Below are positions 10,106 to 18,960 of a stretch of DNA of 64,000 bases, piece by piece (position 1 is the first letter of the stretch; every line of letters starts with the position of its first letter). The notes under the pieces were generated by a model. It ran no database searches, was not told the DNA's origin, and saw nothing but the letters and a program-made list of their open reading frames with translations. Position numbers and translations under genes: made by a program. This stretch comes from Pseudomonas fluorescens (GTDB lineage Bacteria; Pseudomonadota; Gammaproteobacteria; Pseudomonadales; Pseudomonadaceae), in the NCBI RefSeq assembly GCF_002837185.1, contig NZ_KZ477991.1, positions 124,001 to 188,000 on the forward strand, written 5' to 3'.

Positions 10106-10654
10106 TCAGCGCGGCGCCGGGGTCCGGATTTCGCCGTTGGCCAAGCGCGAGGCCGTGTTGCCGATAGGGTCTTCGGCGTTGAGATCGGCGCCTTTGGCCT
10201 TCAGTTCGCCCAGCAGTTCGACGCGTTTGAACAGCCCGGCGTACATGGCGGCGGTCTGCCCCGCGCCGTTGCGTTGGTCGGGGTTGCAGTCGGTGGCCAG
10301 CAAACGCTGGGCGATTTTCAGTTCGCCTTTGAAAATCGCGCCCATCAGCGCGGTGTTGCCGCGCTTGTCCTGCACGCAGGCGTCGGCGCCGGCGGCCAAC
10401 AGGCGCTCAACGTAGGCGCTTTGGCCGTGATAGGCGGCGAGGATCAAGGCGGTGTAGCCCTTGTCGTCCTGAGTATTCAGGGCGTAGCCCGACTCGATGA
10501 ACGTGTTGAGCATGTCGAGGTCGCCACGACGGGCGGCGTCGAAATAATAGTCCTGAAGCTGCGCCTTGAGCGCACCAGGGTCATTGGATGGGGGTTGTTC
10601 GGCCAGCACACTGAACGAACAGCAGGCCAGCAGTGCCCATATGAACGTACGCAT
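10106..10654 (-). CDS. ankB: Ankyrin-repeat periplasmic protein AnkB
   Basis: The 182-residue product has a Sec signal peptide (MRTFIWALLACCSFSVLAEQ) and about four ankyrin repeats, seen in segments such as DDKGYTALILAAYHG and KRGNTALMGAIFKG. It lies downstream of katB in the same orientation. In P. aeruginosa ankB is paired with katB and is needed for full KatB activity, probably as a periplasmic scaffold; the same role is inferred here. The ATG at 10654 is chosen over a TTG at 10660 because AAGGA is 8 bases before it. Confidence 0.87.
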   Translation of the reverse strand: MRTFIWALLACCSFSVLAEQPPSNDPGALKAQLQDYYFDAARRGDLDMLNTFIESGYALNTQDDKGYTALILAAYHGQSAYVERLLAAGADACVQDKRGNTALMGAIFKGELKIAQRLLATDCNPDQRNGAGQTAAMYAGLFKRVELLGELKAKGADLNAEDPIGNTASRLANGEIRTPAPR

Positions 10655-10682
10655 GATCAAAATCCTTGAGAAAGACCCCCTT

Positions 10683-10780
10683 TAGGAGCGAGCCTGCTCG
10701 CAAAAGCCGTCAACGATAACGCGTGCATCCTGGATAAATGCGTTGCCTTTGAGTTCTTCGCGAGCAAGCTCGCGCCTACA
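10683..10780. repeat. REP doublet of a second family (TAGGAGCGAGC type)
   Basis: TAGGAGCGAGCCTGCTCGC and the inverted copy GCGAGCAAGCTCGCGCCTACA flank about 55 bases. It lies between katB and ankB, so it is probably transcribed inside the katB-ankB message. Confidence 0.88.
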
Positions 10781-10791
10781 GGAGGGCGCGG

Positions 10792-12333
10792 TTAGTCGCT
10801 CAGTTTGTCAGCCAGTGCTTTCACACGCGCCAAGTCACCCTTGGCCACCTTGGCCACACCAGTGCCGTATTCCGGATCGGCTTTGTAGAGGAACGACAGG
10901 ATGATGTGCTTGCTCTCATCATCGGTGCTCGCCAACGAGCCACCGAAGTTGTCGATCAGGTCCTGACGCTCTTTTTTGCTGTAGGAGCGATACAAGTCGC
11001 CGGCCTGCTTGAAGTTCTGCTCACGCTGGATCTTCGCCTGCTGGGTGCTGCCCGACAGCGGCGATTGGCTGTAGCGCGCAGTTTGCGGCTCTTCACGTGG
11101 CAACAGGCGGCTTGGCTGGTAGTTCACGCCAGTGGTGGTCTTGCCGACGTTCAACGCGCCGTCCTGGTTGCCGTTGTTGACGGTGACCCGTGGAGCGTTG
11201 ATCGGCAGTTGCAGGGCATTGGCGCCCAATCGGTACATTTGTGTGTCGGCATAGGAGAACACCCGACCTTGCAGCAGGCGGTCTTCCGACGGCTCGATAC
11301 CCGGCACCAGGTTGGCCGGGGCCATCGCCACTTGTTCGGTTTCCTGGAAAACATTGGCCGGGTTGCGGTTGAGCACCATTTGCCCGACTTTGCGCTCCGG
11401 CACATTCGGCCAGATCTTGGTGGCGTCCAGCGGGTCGAAATCGAACTTGGCCAGGTCTTCAGGTTTCAACACCTGCACATACAGGTCCCACTTGGGGAAG
11501 TCGCCCTTGTTGATATGGGTGACCAGGTCATTGGTCATATGGCTGTAGTCACGCCCTTGCACGTCGGTGACTTGCTTGGGGTCGAGGTTCTTGATGCCTT
11601 GCAGGCTCTTCCAGTGGAACTTGACGTAGTGCACTTCACCCTTGGCGTTGATCAACTTGTAGGCATGTACGCCGTTGCCGTCCATCTCCCGATAACTGGC
11701 CGGTGTGCCGGAGTCCGAGTACAACTCGGTCAGTGTACGAGTGGACTCTGGAACATGGGAGAAGAAGTCGAAACGACGCGAGTCATCGTCCAGGTTAGTG
11801 CGCGGGTCCGGTTTGAAGGCGTGGACCATGTCCGGGAACTTGATGGCATCGCGAATGAAGAACGTCGGGAAGTTATTACCGACCAGATCCCAGTTACCTT
11901 CGGCGGTGTAGAACTTGGTGGCGAAGCCCCGTGGGTCGCGCAGGGTTTCCGGGGAATGGTTGCCGTGGACCACGGCCGAGAAACGCACGAACACCGGCGT
12001 GGCTTCACCGGCGGCAAATACCTTGGCCTTGGTCAGGTCGCTGAGGTTGTCGGTCACGGTGAAGGTGCCATGGGCGCCCGTACCACGGGCATGCACCACA
12101 CGCTCGGGGATACGTTCGCGGTCGAAGCGCTGCAGCTTCTGAATCAATTGAACGTCCTGCAGCAGCACGGGGCCATTGGCGCCGGCCGTCTGCGAGTTCT
12201 GGTTATCGCCAACGGCGGCGCCGTTGTCACGGGTCAGGTTGGCGGCTTGCACGGAGAGGGTCAGCAGGCTGGCGGTCACCAACGCCAAGGCTTGGCGTGC
12301 CGACACGGGCCTGCGATTGATTGAAGGGTTCAT
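10792..12333 (-). CDS. katB: Periplasmic catalase KatB
   Basis: This monofunctional haem catalase converts hydrogen peroxide to water and oxygen. The 513 residues begin with a cleavable signal peptide (hydrophobic ALALVTASLLTLSVQA), placing it in the periplasm. Catalytic His81 is in RVVHARGTGAHG, the distal Asn in GNNFPTFFIRD, and the haem-ligand tyrosine in RVFSYADTQMYRLG. The ATG at 12333 follows AGAGGA by 7 bases, better than the adjacent TTG. P. aeruginosa katB is induced by peroxide through OxyR; I did not find a convincing OxyR site in the AT-rich upstream region. Confidence 0.95.
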   Translation of the reverse strand: MNPSINRRPVSARQALALVTASLLTLSVQAANLTRDNGAAVGDNQNSQTAGANGPVLLQDVQLIQKLQRFDRERIPERVVHARGTGAHGTFTVTDNLSDLTKAKVFAAGEATPVFVRFSAVVHGNHSPETLRDPRGFATKFYTAEGNWDLVGNNFPTFFIRDAIKFPDMVHAFKPDPRTNLDDDSRRFDFFSHVPESTRTLTELYSDSGTPASYREMDGNGVHAYKLINAKGEVHYVKFHWKSLQGIKNLDPKQVTDVQGRDYSHMTNDLVTHINKGDFPKWDLYVQVLKPEDLAKFDFDPLDATKIWPNVPERKVGQMVLNRNPANVFQETEQVAMAPANLVPGIEPSEDRLLQGRVFSYADTQMYRLGANALQLPINAPRVTVNNGNQDGALNVGKTTTGVNYQPSRLLPREEPQTARYSQSPLSGSTQQAKIQREQNFKQAGDLYRSYSKKERQDLIDNFGGSLASTDDESKHIILSFLYKADPEYGTGVAKVAKGDLARVKALADKLSD

Positions 12334-12620
12334 CAAGGTTTCCTCTGGTTTTTTTAGTGCACATTCAGTTGTGCTTGCCAGAGGCTAGTGACCTGCGGGT
12401 CAGAAGATAAATAGAAAAACACCACAGGCCCGATTGAGAAAAAAATCTGGTAACCCGCTGAAATTCGCCGTATTTCGCGCGCGATTGGTGGCACTTTGCA
12501 AACTAATTGCGTTTTAATGTGTCGATTAAAACCAACAGTGTTAAAGGTTGTGTCGCGCAAGCCCGCTACGACTGACTTACACTGACTTCCACCCTTTTCA
12601 TCTGTAACAAGGAATAACTT

Positions 12621-13037
12621 ATGGGCGTGATCAGTGAGTTCAAGGCCTTCGCGGTCAAAGGTAACGTGGTCGACATGGCCGTCGGTATCATCATCGGCGC
12701 CGCGTTCGGCAAAATTGTTTCCTCGTTTGTAGGGGACGTGGTGATGCCGCCGCTCGGCCTGTTGATCGGTGGCGTGGACTTCGGCGACCTGGCAATCACG
12801 CTTAAAGCCGCGCAAGGCGATGCACCCGCCGTGGTGCTGGCATACGGCAAGTTCATCCAGAGCGTGGTCGACTTCTTGATCGTCGCCTTCGCCATCTTCA
12901 TGGGTGTCAAGGCGATCAACCGCCTCAAGCGCGAAGAGGCCGTAGCCCCGACGCTTCCACCGACGCCGACCAAGCAAGAGGTGCTGCTGGGCGAGATCCG
13001 CGACCTGCTCAAGGCACAGAACGACAAACCGCTCTGA
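12621..13037 (+). CDS. mscL: Large-conductance mechanosensitive channel MscL
   Basis: This inner-membrane channel opens on hypo-osmotic shock to release solutes. The 138-residue length is typical. The pore-lining first helix contains [17 protein letters not shown], and a second membrane helix ([19 protein letters not shown]) and a charged cytoplasmic bundle follow. AAGGAA lies before the ATG. It is divergent from katB and ends in its own terminator. Confidence 0.97.
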   Translation: MGVISEFKAFAVKGNVVDMAVGIIIGAAFGKIVSSFVGDVVMPPLGLLIGGVDFGDLAITLKAAQGDAPAVVLAYGKFIQSVVDFLIVAFAIFMGVKAINRLKREEAVAPTLPPTPTKQEVLLGEIRDLLKAQNDKPL

Positions 13038-13047
13038 CCCGCAGATG

Positions 13048-13080
13048 CAAAAAGGCGCCGCGTGAGGCGCCTTTTTTTTA
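13048..13080 (+). terminator. Terminator between mscL and fpr (possibly bidirectional)
   Basis: The stem AAAGGCGCC / GGCGCCTTT with loop GCGTGA is followed by eight T. A preceding A-run lets it serve the convergent fpr gene as well. Confidence 0.93.
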
Positions 13081-13854
13081 CCAGTAGTTTTCCACCGCCA
13101 CCTGGCCCGGGCGTCGGCTCAGGCTCAGTTGCATGTCGCGCTGCTTGAGCAACTGGCGCGTGTCATCGACCATCTGCGGGTTGCCGCAAATCAGCACGCG
13201 GGAGTGTTGCGCCGTCAACGCGATGCCGGCCGCGCGCTCCAGCTCCCCGTTCTCGATCAAGGTGGTGATACGCCCGTTCAATGCGCCCGGATGCCGCTCG
13301 CGGGTGACGATAGGGATGTAGATCAGCTTGTGGGCGTATTCGGCCAGGTATTCGCGCTCGCCCAGGTCCTTGATCAGCGTCTGGTATGCCAGTTCCCTGG
13401 CCTCGCGTGCGCTGTACACCAGAACGATACGTTCAAATTTCTCCCACACCTCGAAATCCTGCAGGATCGACAGGAACGGTGCCACCCCGGTGCCGGTGCC
13501 CAGCAGCCACAGATCACGCCCGTCTACAAAGCGGTTCAGCGTCAGAAAGCCCGTGGCCTGGCGCTCCACCAGCAAGGTATCGCCGACTTTCAGGCGGCTC
13601 AACTCACTGGTGAACTCGCCGCCTGGAACCACAATGGAAAAGAAATCGAGGTATTCGTCAAACGGCGACGACACGATGGAATAGGCGCGCCACACGGTAC
13701 TGCCATCCGCCTTGGTGACGCCCAGACGCACGAACTGGCCGGCGGTAAAGCGAAAACCGGCATCACGCGTGGTGCGCAGGGTAAAAAGGCTGGGGGTCAG
13801 CGATTGCACATCGAGCAAGGTCTGGCGGGTAAATTTCTCAGCACTGGCCGTCAT
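13078..13854 (-). CDS. fpr: Ferredoxin/flavodoxin-NADP+ reductase
   Basis: This 258-residue FAD enzyme moves electrons between NADPH and ferredoxin or flavodoxin. FAD-binding residues are in the RAYSIVSSP motif, the NADP-binding loop in LLGTGTGVAPF, and the C-terminus ends in ENYW, the aromatic end seen in E. coli-type Fpr. The ATG at 13854 (MTASAEKFTRQ) is used because GGAG precedes it and the longer frame adds a non-conserved leader. The position next to mscL matches PA4615, often called FprB. It was not separated from FprA by any test other than context. Confidence 0.88.
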   Translation of the reverse strand: MTASAEKFTRQTLLDVQSLTPSLFTLRTTRDAGFRFTAGQFVRLGVTKADGSTVWRAYSIVSSPFDEYLDFFSIVVPGGEFTSELSRLKVGDTLLVERQATGFLTLNRFVDGRDLWLLGTGTGVAPFLSILQDFEVWEKFERIVLVYSAREARELAYQTLIKDLGEREYLAEYAHKLIYIPIVTRERHPGALNGRITTLIENGELERAAGIALTAQHSRVLICGNPQMVDDTRQLLKQRDMQLSLSRRPGQVAVENYW

Positions 13855-14281
13855 GGGGGGCTCCGTTTTGCACAGGGCCGTAGTGTCTCTCAAAGCGCGC
13901 CGCGCAAACACCGTTGATTGGTAATGGCATTACAGTCAACCGAGTCGACGGCCCTGTCAGGCGGGTAACAATCGGTGACAAAAAGCGTCCCAACACCGAA
14001 CTAAACATTTCGCTATCAATACGCCCGCAATAAGCAACAACACGAAGGCGAACGTACCGATAGCGTCACTTTGACATCATTCGTAAATGATTGAAAAACT
14101 GCGCTCTCTTCCATATGTCCGACTAAAGCCCAGTCCTTGTCCACGCTGTTACAGCCTGACCCAAGGCAGTCAAGGAGTTTTTTTTCAGCCTCACAAGTAA
14201 GACTTATCCTACACTTTCCATTCAAGTCGCATTGGGATCAGGACGTACCCAAGTCACACGAAAACCTATGGAGAGCAATCG
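13855..14281. other. 427-base intergenic region between fpr and the LuxR gene
   Basis: This lower-GC stretch holds both divergent promoters. I found no clear lux box, terminator or structured RNA; short reading frames in it have no coding character. Confidence 0.6.
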
Positions 14282-14992
14282 ATGGTCAAATGGCGCAATA
14301 CACGGCTGCCCAAGCTTGAGGGCGAGAGCGAAATCACCAGCGTGTTTGAAATGGTCGTCAATCACACGTATGAATTAGGATTCCAACATTGCTCATTTAC
14401 GATGAGTTCTCAAGCTCCAAGCAACCAAACAGACCCCATACATCTTGATAACCATCCGAGTGAATGGAGAAATATTTACAAACGAGCGCATTTCTTCGAT
14501 ATAGACCCTGTTGTATCCCACTGTAAGAACAGTGTCCTGCCCATTGTCTGGGACCCGAAAACGTTCAGCAGTACCCCCCAGTTGTGGGAGTTGGCCCAGT
14601 CGTTTGGGGTGCACTTGGGCTGGACCCAGGCGGTCCATGATTTCCAAGGTGTGTACAGCATGCTCACGCTGACGCGTGGCAAAGGCGAGGTCAGCCCCGA
14701 AGAGCTTTACGAAAAAGCCGGGCAGGTGTTGTGGCTGTGCCATGCGATGCATGCAGTCGTTGCAAAAAAATACGCCGACAAAGCCCATATCACCACGCCC
14801 AGCAAGCTGACCGCACGGGAAACGGAGGTCCTCAAGTGGTCCGCCATGGGCAAGACCGCTTCCGAGATCGCGGCTATTCTCTGCCTGTCCGAGCGTACGG
14901 TGGGCTTTCATATCAGCAGCACCTTCAAGAAGCTTGGGGTGCACAACAAGATCCAGGCTGTGCTCAGCGCCTCTAAAGCAGGGCTGTTTTAA
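14282..14992 (+). CDS. ppoR: LuxR-family AHL-binding regulator without luxI (LuxR solo, PpoR-like)
   Basis: The 236 residues show an N-terminal autoinducer-binding domain and a C-terminal LuxR helix-turn-helix (LTARETEVLKWSAMGKTASE and following). Conserved acyl-homoserine-lactone pocket residues are present: W62, Y66, D75, P76 and W90, equivalent to TraR W57, Y61, D70, P71 and W85. No luxI-type synthase gene lies in the window, so it is a solo receptor that could sense other cells' or species' signals. The neighbourhood (mscL, fpr, this gene, rlmG, cio) resembles that of P. putida PpoR, on which the symbol rests. The ATG follows GGAGA by 7 bases. The 5' half is more AT-rich than its neighbours. 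Confidence 0.82.
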   Translation: MVKWRNTRLPKLEGESEITSVFEMVVNHTYELGFQHCSFTMSSQAPSNQTDPIHLDNHPSEWRNIYKRAHFFDIDPVVSHCKNSVLPIVWDPKTFSSTPQLWELAQSFGVHLGWTQAVHDFQGVYSMLTLTRGKGEVSPEELYEKAGQVLWLCHAMHAVVAKKYADKAHITTPSKLTARETEVLKWSAMGKTASEIAAILCLSERTVGFHISSTFKKLGVHNKIQAVLSASKAGLF

Positions 14993-15134
14993 CCCGCACA
15001 AGAAACAGCGCATGTCATCGCGTTGAAAAAAAAGTAACATTTGCGGCCCATTCTGAGTGTTGATGCTGCCCTTTCACAGGTTGCCTCGCCGTTCACTCAG
15101 ACGGTTCCGTCGATTACCCAGAGCCTCCCCCGCC

Positions 15135-16259
15135 ATGCCCCTGCTTGACAGCCCCTTCGCCCAGCTCGATTTGATCCGTCAGCCCGAGCAACACAATGAT
15201 CCGCTGCAAGCCTTCGATGCCGCCGACGAATACCTGCTCAACCACCTCGCCGGCCAGCAACCCCCTGCGCAAACCCGTGTGCTGGTACTCAATGACAGCT
15301 TCGGCGCCCTCGCGGCCAGCCTTGCAGGCCAGGTGCAGGTGACCTCCAGCGGGGACTCGTTCCTCGCCGCCCAAGGCCTGGGAAAAAACCTGGTGCGCAA
15401 CGGTAAAGCCTTTGATGCGGTAAGGTTCGTACCGGCCAGCCAAGTGCCGGTCGGGCCGTTCGATCGGGTGTTGCTCCGTGTGCCGAAGACCCTGGCGCTG
15501 CTGGAAGAACAGTTGATTCGTCTGCAGGGGCAACTGGCACCGGGCGCCGAAGTGATCGCCGGGGCGATGATCAAACACTTGCCACGCGCCGCCGGTGAAC
15601 TGCTGGAGCGTTATATCGGGCCGATGCATGCCACGCTTGCGGCAAAGAAGGCCCGGCTGCTGATCGCCACCGTCGCGGATCGCCCCGCGCCCATATCGCC
15701 CTACCCTACCCGCTACTCGCTGGATACCCCGGCCATCGAATTGCTCAACCATGCCAACGTGTTCTGCCGCGAAGGCCTGGACATCGGCACGCGCGCCTTC
15801 TTGCCGCACCTGCCGAACAACCTGGGCGGCGCCCGCGTGGCCGACCTTGGTTGCGGCAACGGCGTACTGGCAATTGCCAGCGCGCTGCAAAATGCTGACG
15901 CGCAGTACACCCTGGTGGACGAGTCCTTCATGGCGGTGCAGTCAGCCGCCGAAAACTGGCAGGCCGCGCTGGGCGGACGGGATGTCATCGTGCGCGCCGA
16001 TGACGGCCTGGCCGGCCAGGACCCGCAGTCGTTGGACGTGGTGCTGTGCAATCCGCCGTTCCACCAGCAGCAGGTGGTGGGCGACTTTCTCGCCTGGCGC
16101 ATGTTCCAGCAGGCGCGCGAGGCGCTGGTGGTGGGTGGCGCGCTGTATATCGTCGGTAACCGTCACCTGGGTTATCACAGCAAATTGGCGCGCCTGTTTC
16201 GCGGCGTCGAACAAGTGGCGGCCACACCCAAGTTCGTCATTCTCAAGGCGCGCAAATAA
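15135..16259 (+). CDS. rlmG: 23S rRNA m2G1835 methyltransferase RlmG
   Basis: This SAM-dependent methyltransferase modifies guanine in 23S rRNA. The 374 residues (E. coli RlmG has 378) contain the SAM-binding ADLGCGNGVLAIAS and the catalytic NPPF motif in VVLCNPPFHQQQ, with the duplicated-domain layout of RlmG/RsmC. The ATG at 15135 (MPLLDSPFAQL) is chosen over an upstream in-frame start at 15057 that adds an arginine-rich leader. Confidence 0.9.
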   Translation: MPLLDSPFAQLDLIRQPEQHNDPLQAFDAADEYLLNHLAGQQPPAQTRVLVLNDSFGALAASLAGQVQVTSSGDSFLAAQGLGKNLVRNGKAFDAVRFVPASQVPVGPFDRVLLRVPKTLALLEEQLIRLQGQLAPGAEVIAGAMIKHLPRAAGELLERYIGPMHATLAAKKARLLIATVADRPAPISPYPTRYSLDTPAIELLNHANVFCREGLDIGTRAFLPHLPNNLGGARVADLGCGNGVLAIASALQNADAQYTLVDESFMAVQSAAENWQAALGGRDVIVRADDGLAGQDPQSLDVVLCNPPFHQQQVVGDFLAWRMFQQAREALVVGGALYIVGNRHLGYHSKLARLFRGVEQVAATPKFVILKARK

Positions 16260-16300
16260 AAAAAAGCCCCACCCTTCCAGTAAGAAGAGCAGGACTCAAA

Positions 16301-16323
16301 AAAACCGGGCCGCAAGGCCCGGA
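16301..16323 (-). terminator. Terminator of the cio operon (minus strand)
   Basis: The stem CCGGGCC / GGCCCGG with a GCAA loop is flanked by an A-run that reads as a U-tract on the minus strand, right after the DUF2474 gene. It can also end the convergent rlmG transcript. Confidence 0.88.
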
Positions 16324-16331
16324 TAGGGATG

Positions 16332-16499
16332 TCAGTGGGTGGTCAGGCCGGCCGCGTTCATGAACATGCGCATCAGGCTGGCGACGATAAACAGGGCCAG
16401 CACACTGCCAGTCCAGATCATCGCCAGCCATCCAAGGCGCCGCCACAGCGGCTGTTTCTCGGCCTGTTCGATATCGTGCAACGAAGGTTTGCCCGCCAT
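16332..16499 (-). CDS. DUF2474-type small membrane subunit of the cio oxidase
   Basis: This 55-codon gene is easily missed. It encodes a single-span protein: a charged N-terminus (MAGKPSLHDIEQAEKQ), then one hydrophobic helix (LGWLAMIWTGSVLALFIVA). It follows cioB by 12 bases, and GAGGGTCGC precedes its ATG. Such short proteins (DUF2474, analogous to CydX of cytochrome bd) are typical third genes of cyanide-insensitive oxidase operons and probably stabilise the haem subunit. The family call is from memory of the pattern; function is inferred from context. Confidence 0.85.
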   Translation of the reverse strand: MAGKPSLHDIEQAEKQPLWRRLGWLAMIWTGSVLALFIVASLMRMFMNAAGLTTH

Positions 16500-16511
16500 G
16501 CTGCGACCCTC

Positions 16512-17519
16512 CTAGTGATAACCGTCTTCATGGGTGACCTTGCCGCGGAACACGTAGTAGCTCCAGAAGGTGTAGCCCAGGATGAACGGAATGATGAACA
16601 AGGTGCCCACCAGCATGAAGCCCTGGCTTTGCGGCGGCGCGGCGGCGTCCCAGATCGACACCGACGGTGGAATGATGTTCGGCCACAGGCTGATCCCCAG
16701 ACCGCTGTAACCCAGGAAGATCAATACCAGCGTCAGCAGGAATGGCGTGTAGTGCGCACGGCGTGCCACGGCGCGGAACAACCCGTACATCGTCACCAGC
16801 ACCAGCAGCGGCACGGGCAGGAACCAGAACAGATTCGGCAGGGTGAACCAGCGCGCGGCGATGTCCGAATGGGTCAGCGGCGTCCACAGGCTGACGATAC
16901 CGATTACCGCCAACACCACGAAGGCCAGCGGGCGCGCCAGGTTGTGCATCTGTTCCTGCAACTTGCCTTCGGTCTTCATGATCAGCCAGGTGCAGCCGAG
17001 CAAGGCATACGCCACGATCAACGCCACGCCACAGAACATCGTGAACGGGGTCAGCCAGTCCAGCGAGCCGCCGGCGAACTGGCGGTTGACCACCGGAATA
17101 CCATCGATGAACGCCCCCAACGCCACGCCCTGGAAGAACGTGGCCGTCAGCGAGCCGCCGATAAACGCCTTGTCCCACAAGTGACGCTTATGGTCCTTGG
17201 CCTTGAAGCGGAACTCGAAGGCCACGCCACGAAAGATCAGCCCGATCAACATCAGGATCAGCGGCAGGTACAACGCCGACAACACCACCGAGTAGGCCAG
17301 CGGGAATGCACCGAACAAGCCCGCGCCGCCCAATACCAGCCACGTTTCGTTACCGTCCCACACGGGCGCCACGGTGTTCATCATGACGTCGCGGTCGGTC
17401 TTGCCCTTCACGAACGGAAACAGGATGCCGATGCCCAGGTCGAAGCCGTCCATCACCACGTACATCATGATGCCGAAGATGATGATCACGGCCCAGATCA
17501 GCGGAAGATCAATGCCCAT
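16512..17519 (-). CDS. cioB: Cyanide-insensitive terminal oxidase subunit II
   Basis: This is the second subunit of the bd-type quinol oxidase, a polytopic inner-membrane protein of 335 residues. The N-terminal helix with IMMYVVMDGFDLGIGILFPF is diagnostic of CydB/CioB. Its ATG at 17519 lies one base after the cioA TGA, so translation is probably coupled. The longer open frame to 17618 overlaps cioA and is not used. Confidence 0.95.
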   Translation of the reverse strand: MGIDLPLIWAVIIIFGIMMYVVMDGFDLGIGILFPFVKGKTDRDVMMNTVAPVWDGNETWLVLGGAGLFGAFPLAYSVVLSALYLPLILMLIGLIFRGVAFEFRFKAKDHKRHLWDKAFIGGSLTATFFQGVALGAFIDGIPVVNRQFAGGSLDWLTPFTMFCGVALIVAYALLGCTWLIMKTEGKLQEQMHNLARPLAFVVLAVIGIVSLWTPLTHSDIAARWFTLPNLFWFLPVPLLVLVTMYGLFRAVARRAHYTPFLLTLVLIFLGYSGLGISLWPNIIPPSVSIWDAAAPPQSQGFMLVGTLFIIPFILGYTFWSYYVFRGKVTHEDGYH

Positions 17520-17520
17520 C

Positions 17521-18960
17521 TCAATGCCCCTTGTGCTGGATGTCGTCGTGGTCGTTATCGGTGCCATCATCGGCAGCGGACAACGGACGCGCCGGGGTAC
17601 GTTTCTGGCCAGGTCCACCCTGGGTCGGCTCGGTGACCTCGTAAACCACAGGCCCTTTGCGCACCAGTCGCATCATGTAACCCAGGCCCGCGCCGAACAG
17701 CGCGAAGTACACCACCACGAACAGCACCAGGGTGATGGTCATCTGCGCCAGGCTATGCCCGGAAGAGGCATCCGCCGTGCGCATCAGCCCGTAGACCACC
17801 CACGGCTGGCGGCCGATTTCGGTGGTGAACCAGCCGGCGAGAATCGCGATCAGACCGGACGGGCCCATCCACAACGCCAGGTACAGGAACGGCCTGGACG
17901 TGTACATCTTGTCGCCACGGCGCAGCCACAGGCTGAACAAGCCCGTGAAGATCATCAGGAAACCCAGGCCGACCATGACCCGGAACGACCAGAACACCAC
18001 GGTCGAATTGGGACGGTCTTCAGGCGGGAAGTCCTTGAGCGCCGGCACCTGTTTATCCAGCGAGTGGGTCAGGATCAGGCTGCCCAGGTAGGGGATTTCC
18101 ACCGCATACTTGGTTTTTTCGGCCTTCATGTCCGGCCAGCCGAACAGGATCAGCGGCGTGGGTTCATTGCCGATGTTTTCCCAGTGACCTTCAATCGCGG
18201 CGATTTTGGCCGGTTGGTGCTTCAAGGTATTGAGGCCGTGGAAGTCGCCGATCACCGCCTGAATGGGCGCAACGATCAAGGCCATCCACATCGCCATCGA
18301 GAGCATTTTGCGGATCGCCGGGTTGTCCTTGCCGCGCAGCAAATGCCAGGCCGCCGACGAACCGACGAAGAACGCGGTGGCCACGAAGGCAGCGGTGGCC
18401 ATGTGCGCCAGGCGGTAGGGGAATGAGGGGTTGAAGACCACGGCGAACCAATCGGTCGGAATCACACGGCCATCGACGATTTCAAAGCCTTGCGGCGTCT
18501 GCATCCAGCTATTGGAGGAGAGAATCCAGAACGTCGAGATCAGCGTACCGATCGCCACCATCACGGTGGAGAAGAAGTGCAGGTTGCGCCCCACCTTGTT
18601 CCAGCCAAACAGCATTACCCCCAGGAAACCGGCTTCGAGGAAGAACGCGGTGAGTACTTCATACGTCAGCAGCGGCCCGGTGACGGCGCCGGCGAAGTCC
18701 GAAAAACGGCTCCAGTTGGTGCCGAACTGGTAAGCCATGACCAGGCCGGAGACCACGCCCATGCCGAAGTTGACGGCAAAGATCTTCGACCAGAAATGGT
18801 AGAGGTCACGGTAGGTGTCGTTGCGGGTCTTGAGCCACAAGCCCTCCAGCACCGCAAGGTAACTGGCCAGGCCGATGGTGATCGCCGGGAACAGGATGTG
18901 AAACGAGATGGTGAACGCAAATTGAATTCGGGCGAGATCTAGCGCCTCCAAACCGAACAT
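17521..18960 (-). CDS. cioA: Cyanide-insensitive terminal oxidase subunit I
   Basis: This haem-bearing subunit oxidises ubiquinol and reduces oxygen to water, resisting cyanide. The 479 residues match CioA rather than the longer E. coli CydA. The conserved GRQPWVVYGLMRT segment and the N-terminal quinol-oxidase helix (ARIQFAFTISFHILFPAI) with its haem-ligand histidine are visible. It is the first gene of a cioA-cioB-DUF2474 operon. A perfect ANR box lies about 158 bases upstream; in P. aeruginosa ANR represses cioAB at low oxygen. Confidence 0.95.
   Translation of the reverse strand: MFGLEALDLARIQFAFTISFHILFPAITIGLASYLAVLEGLWLKTRNDTYRDLYHFWSKIFAVNFGMGVVSGLVMAYQFGTNWSRFSDFAGAVTGPLLTYEVLTAFFLEAGFLGVMLFGWNKVGRNLHFFSTVMVAIGTLISTFWILSSNSWMQTPQGFEIVDGRVIPTDWFAVVFNPSFPYRLAHMATAAFVATAFFVGSSAAWHLLRGKDNPAIRKMLSMAMWMALIVAPIQAVIGDFHGLNTLKHQPAKIAAIEGHWENIGNEPTPLILFGWPDMKAEKTKYAVEIPYLGSLILTHSLDKQVPALKDFPPEDRPNSTVVFWSFRVMVGLGFLMIFTGLFSLWLRRGDKMYTSRPFLYLALWMGPSGLIAILAGWFTTEIGRQPWVVYGLMRTADASSGHSLAQMTITLVLFVVVYFALFGAGLGYMMRLVRKGPVVYEVTEPTQGGPGQKRTPARPLSAADDGTDNDHDDIQHKGH

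Noticed and set aside
12334..12620. OxyR site upstream of katB
   Set aside because: The region is AT-rich with several inverted fragments, but none fits the four-part ATAG/CTAT spacing well enough to report.
14016..14225. Minus-strand frame of 69 codons upstream of the LuxR gene
   Set aside because: It has no ribosome site and no recognisable domain, and it lies across the AT-rich divergent promoter region.
14000..14281. lux box upstream of the LuxR solo
   Set aside because: No 18-20 base palindrome resembling the lux/las box was found.
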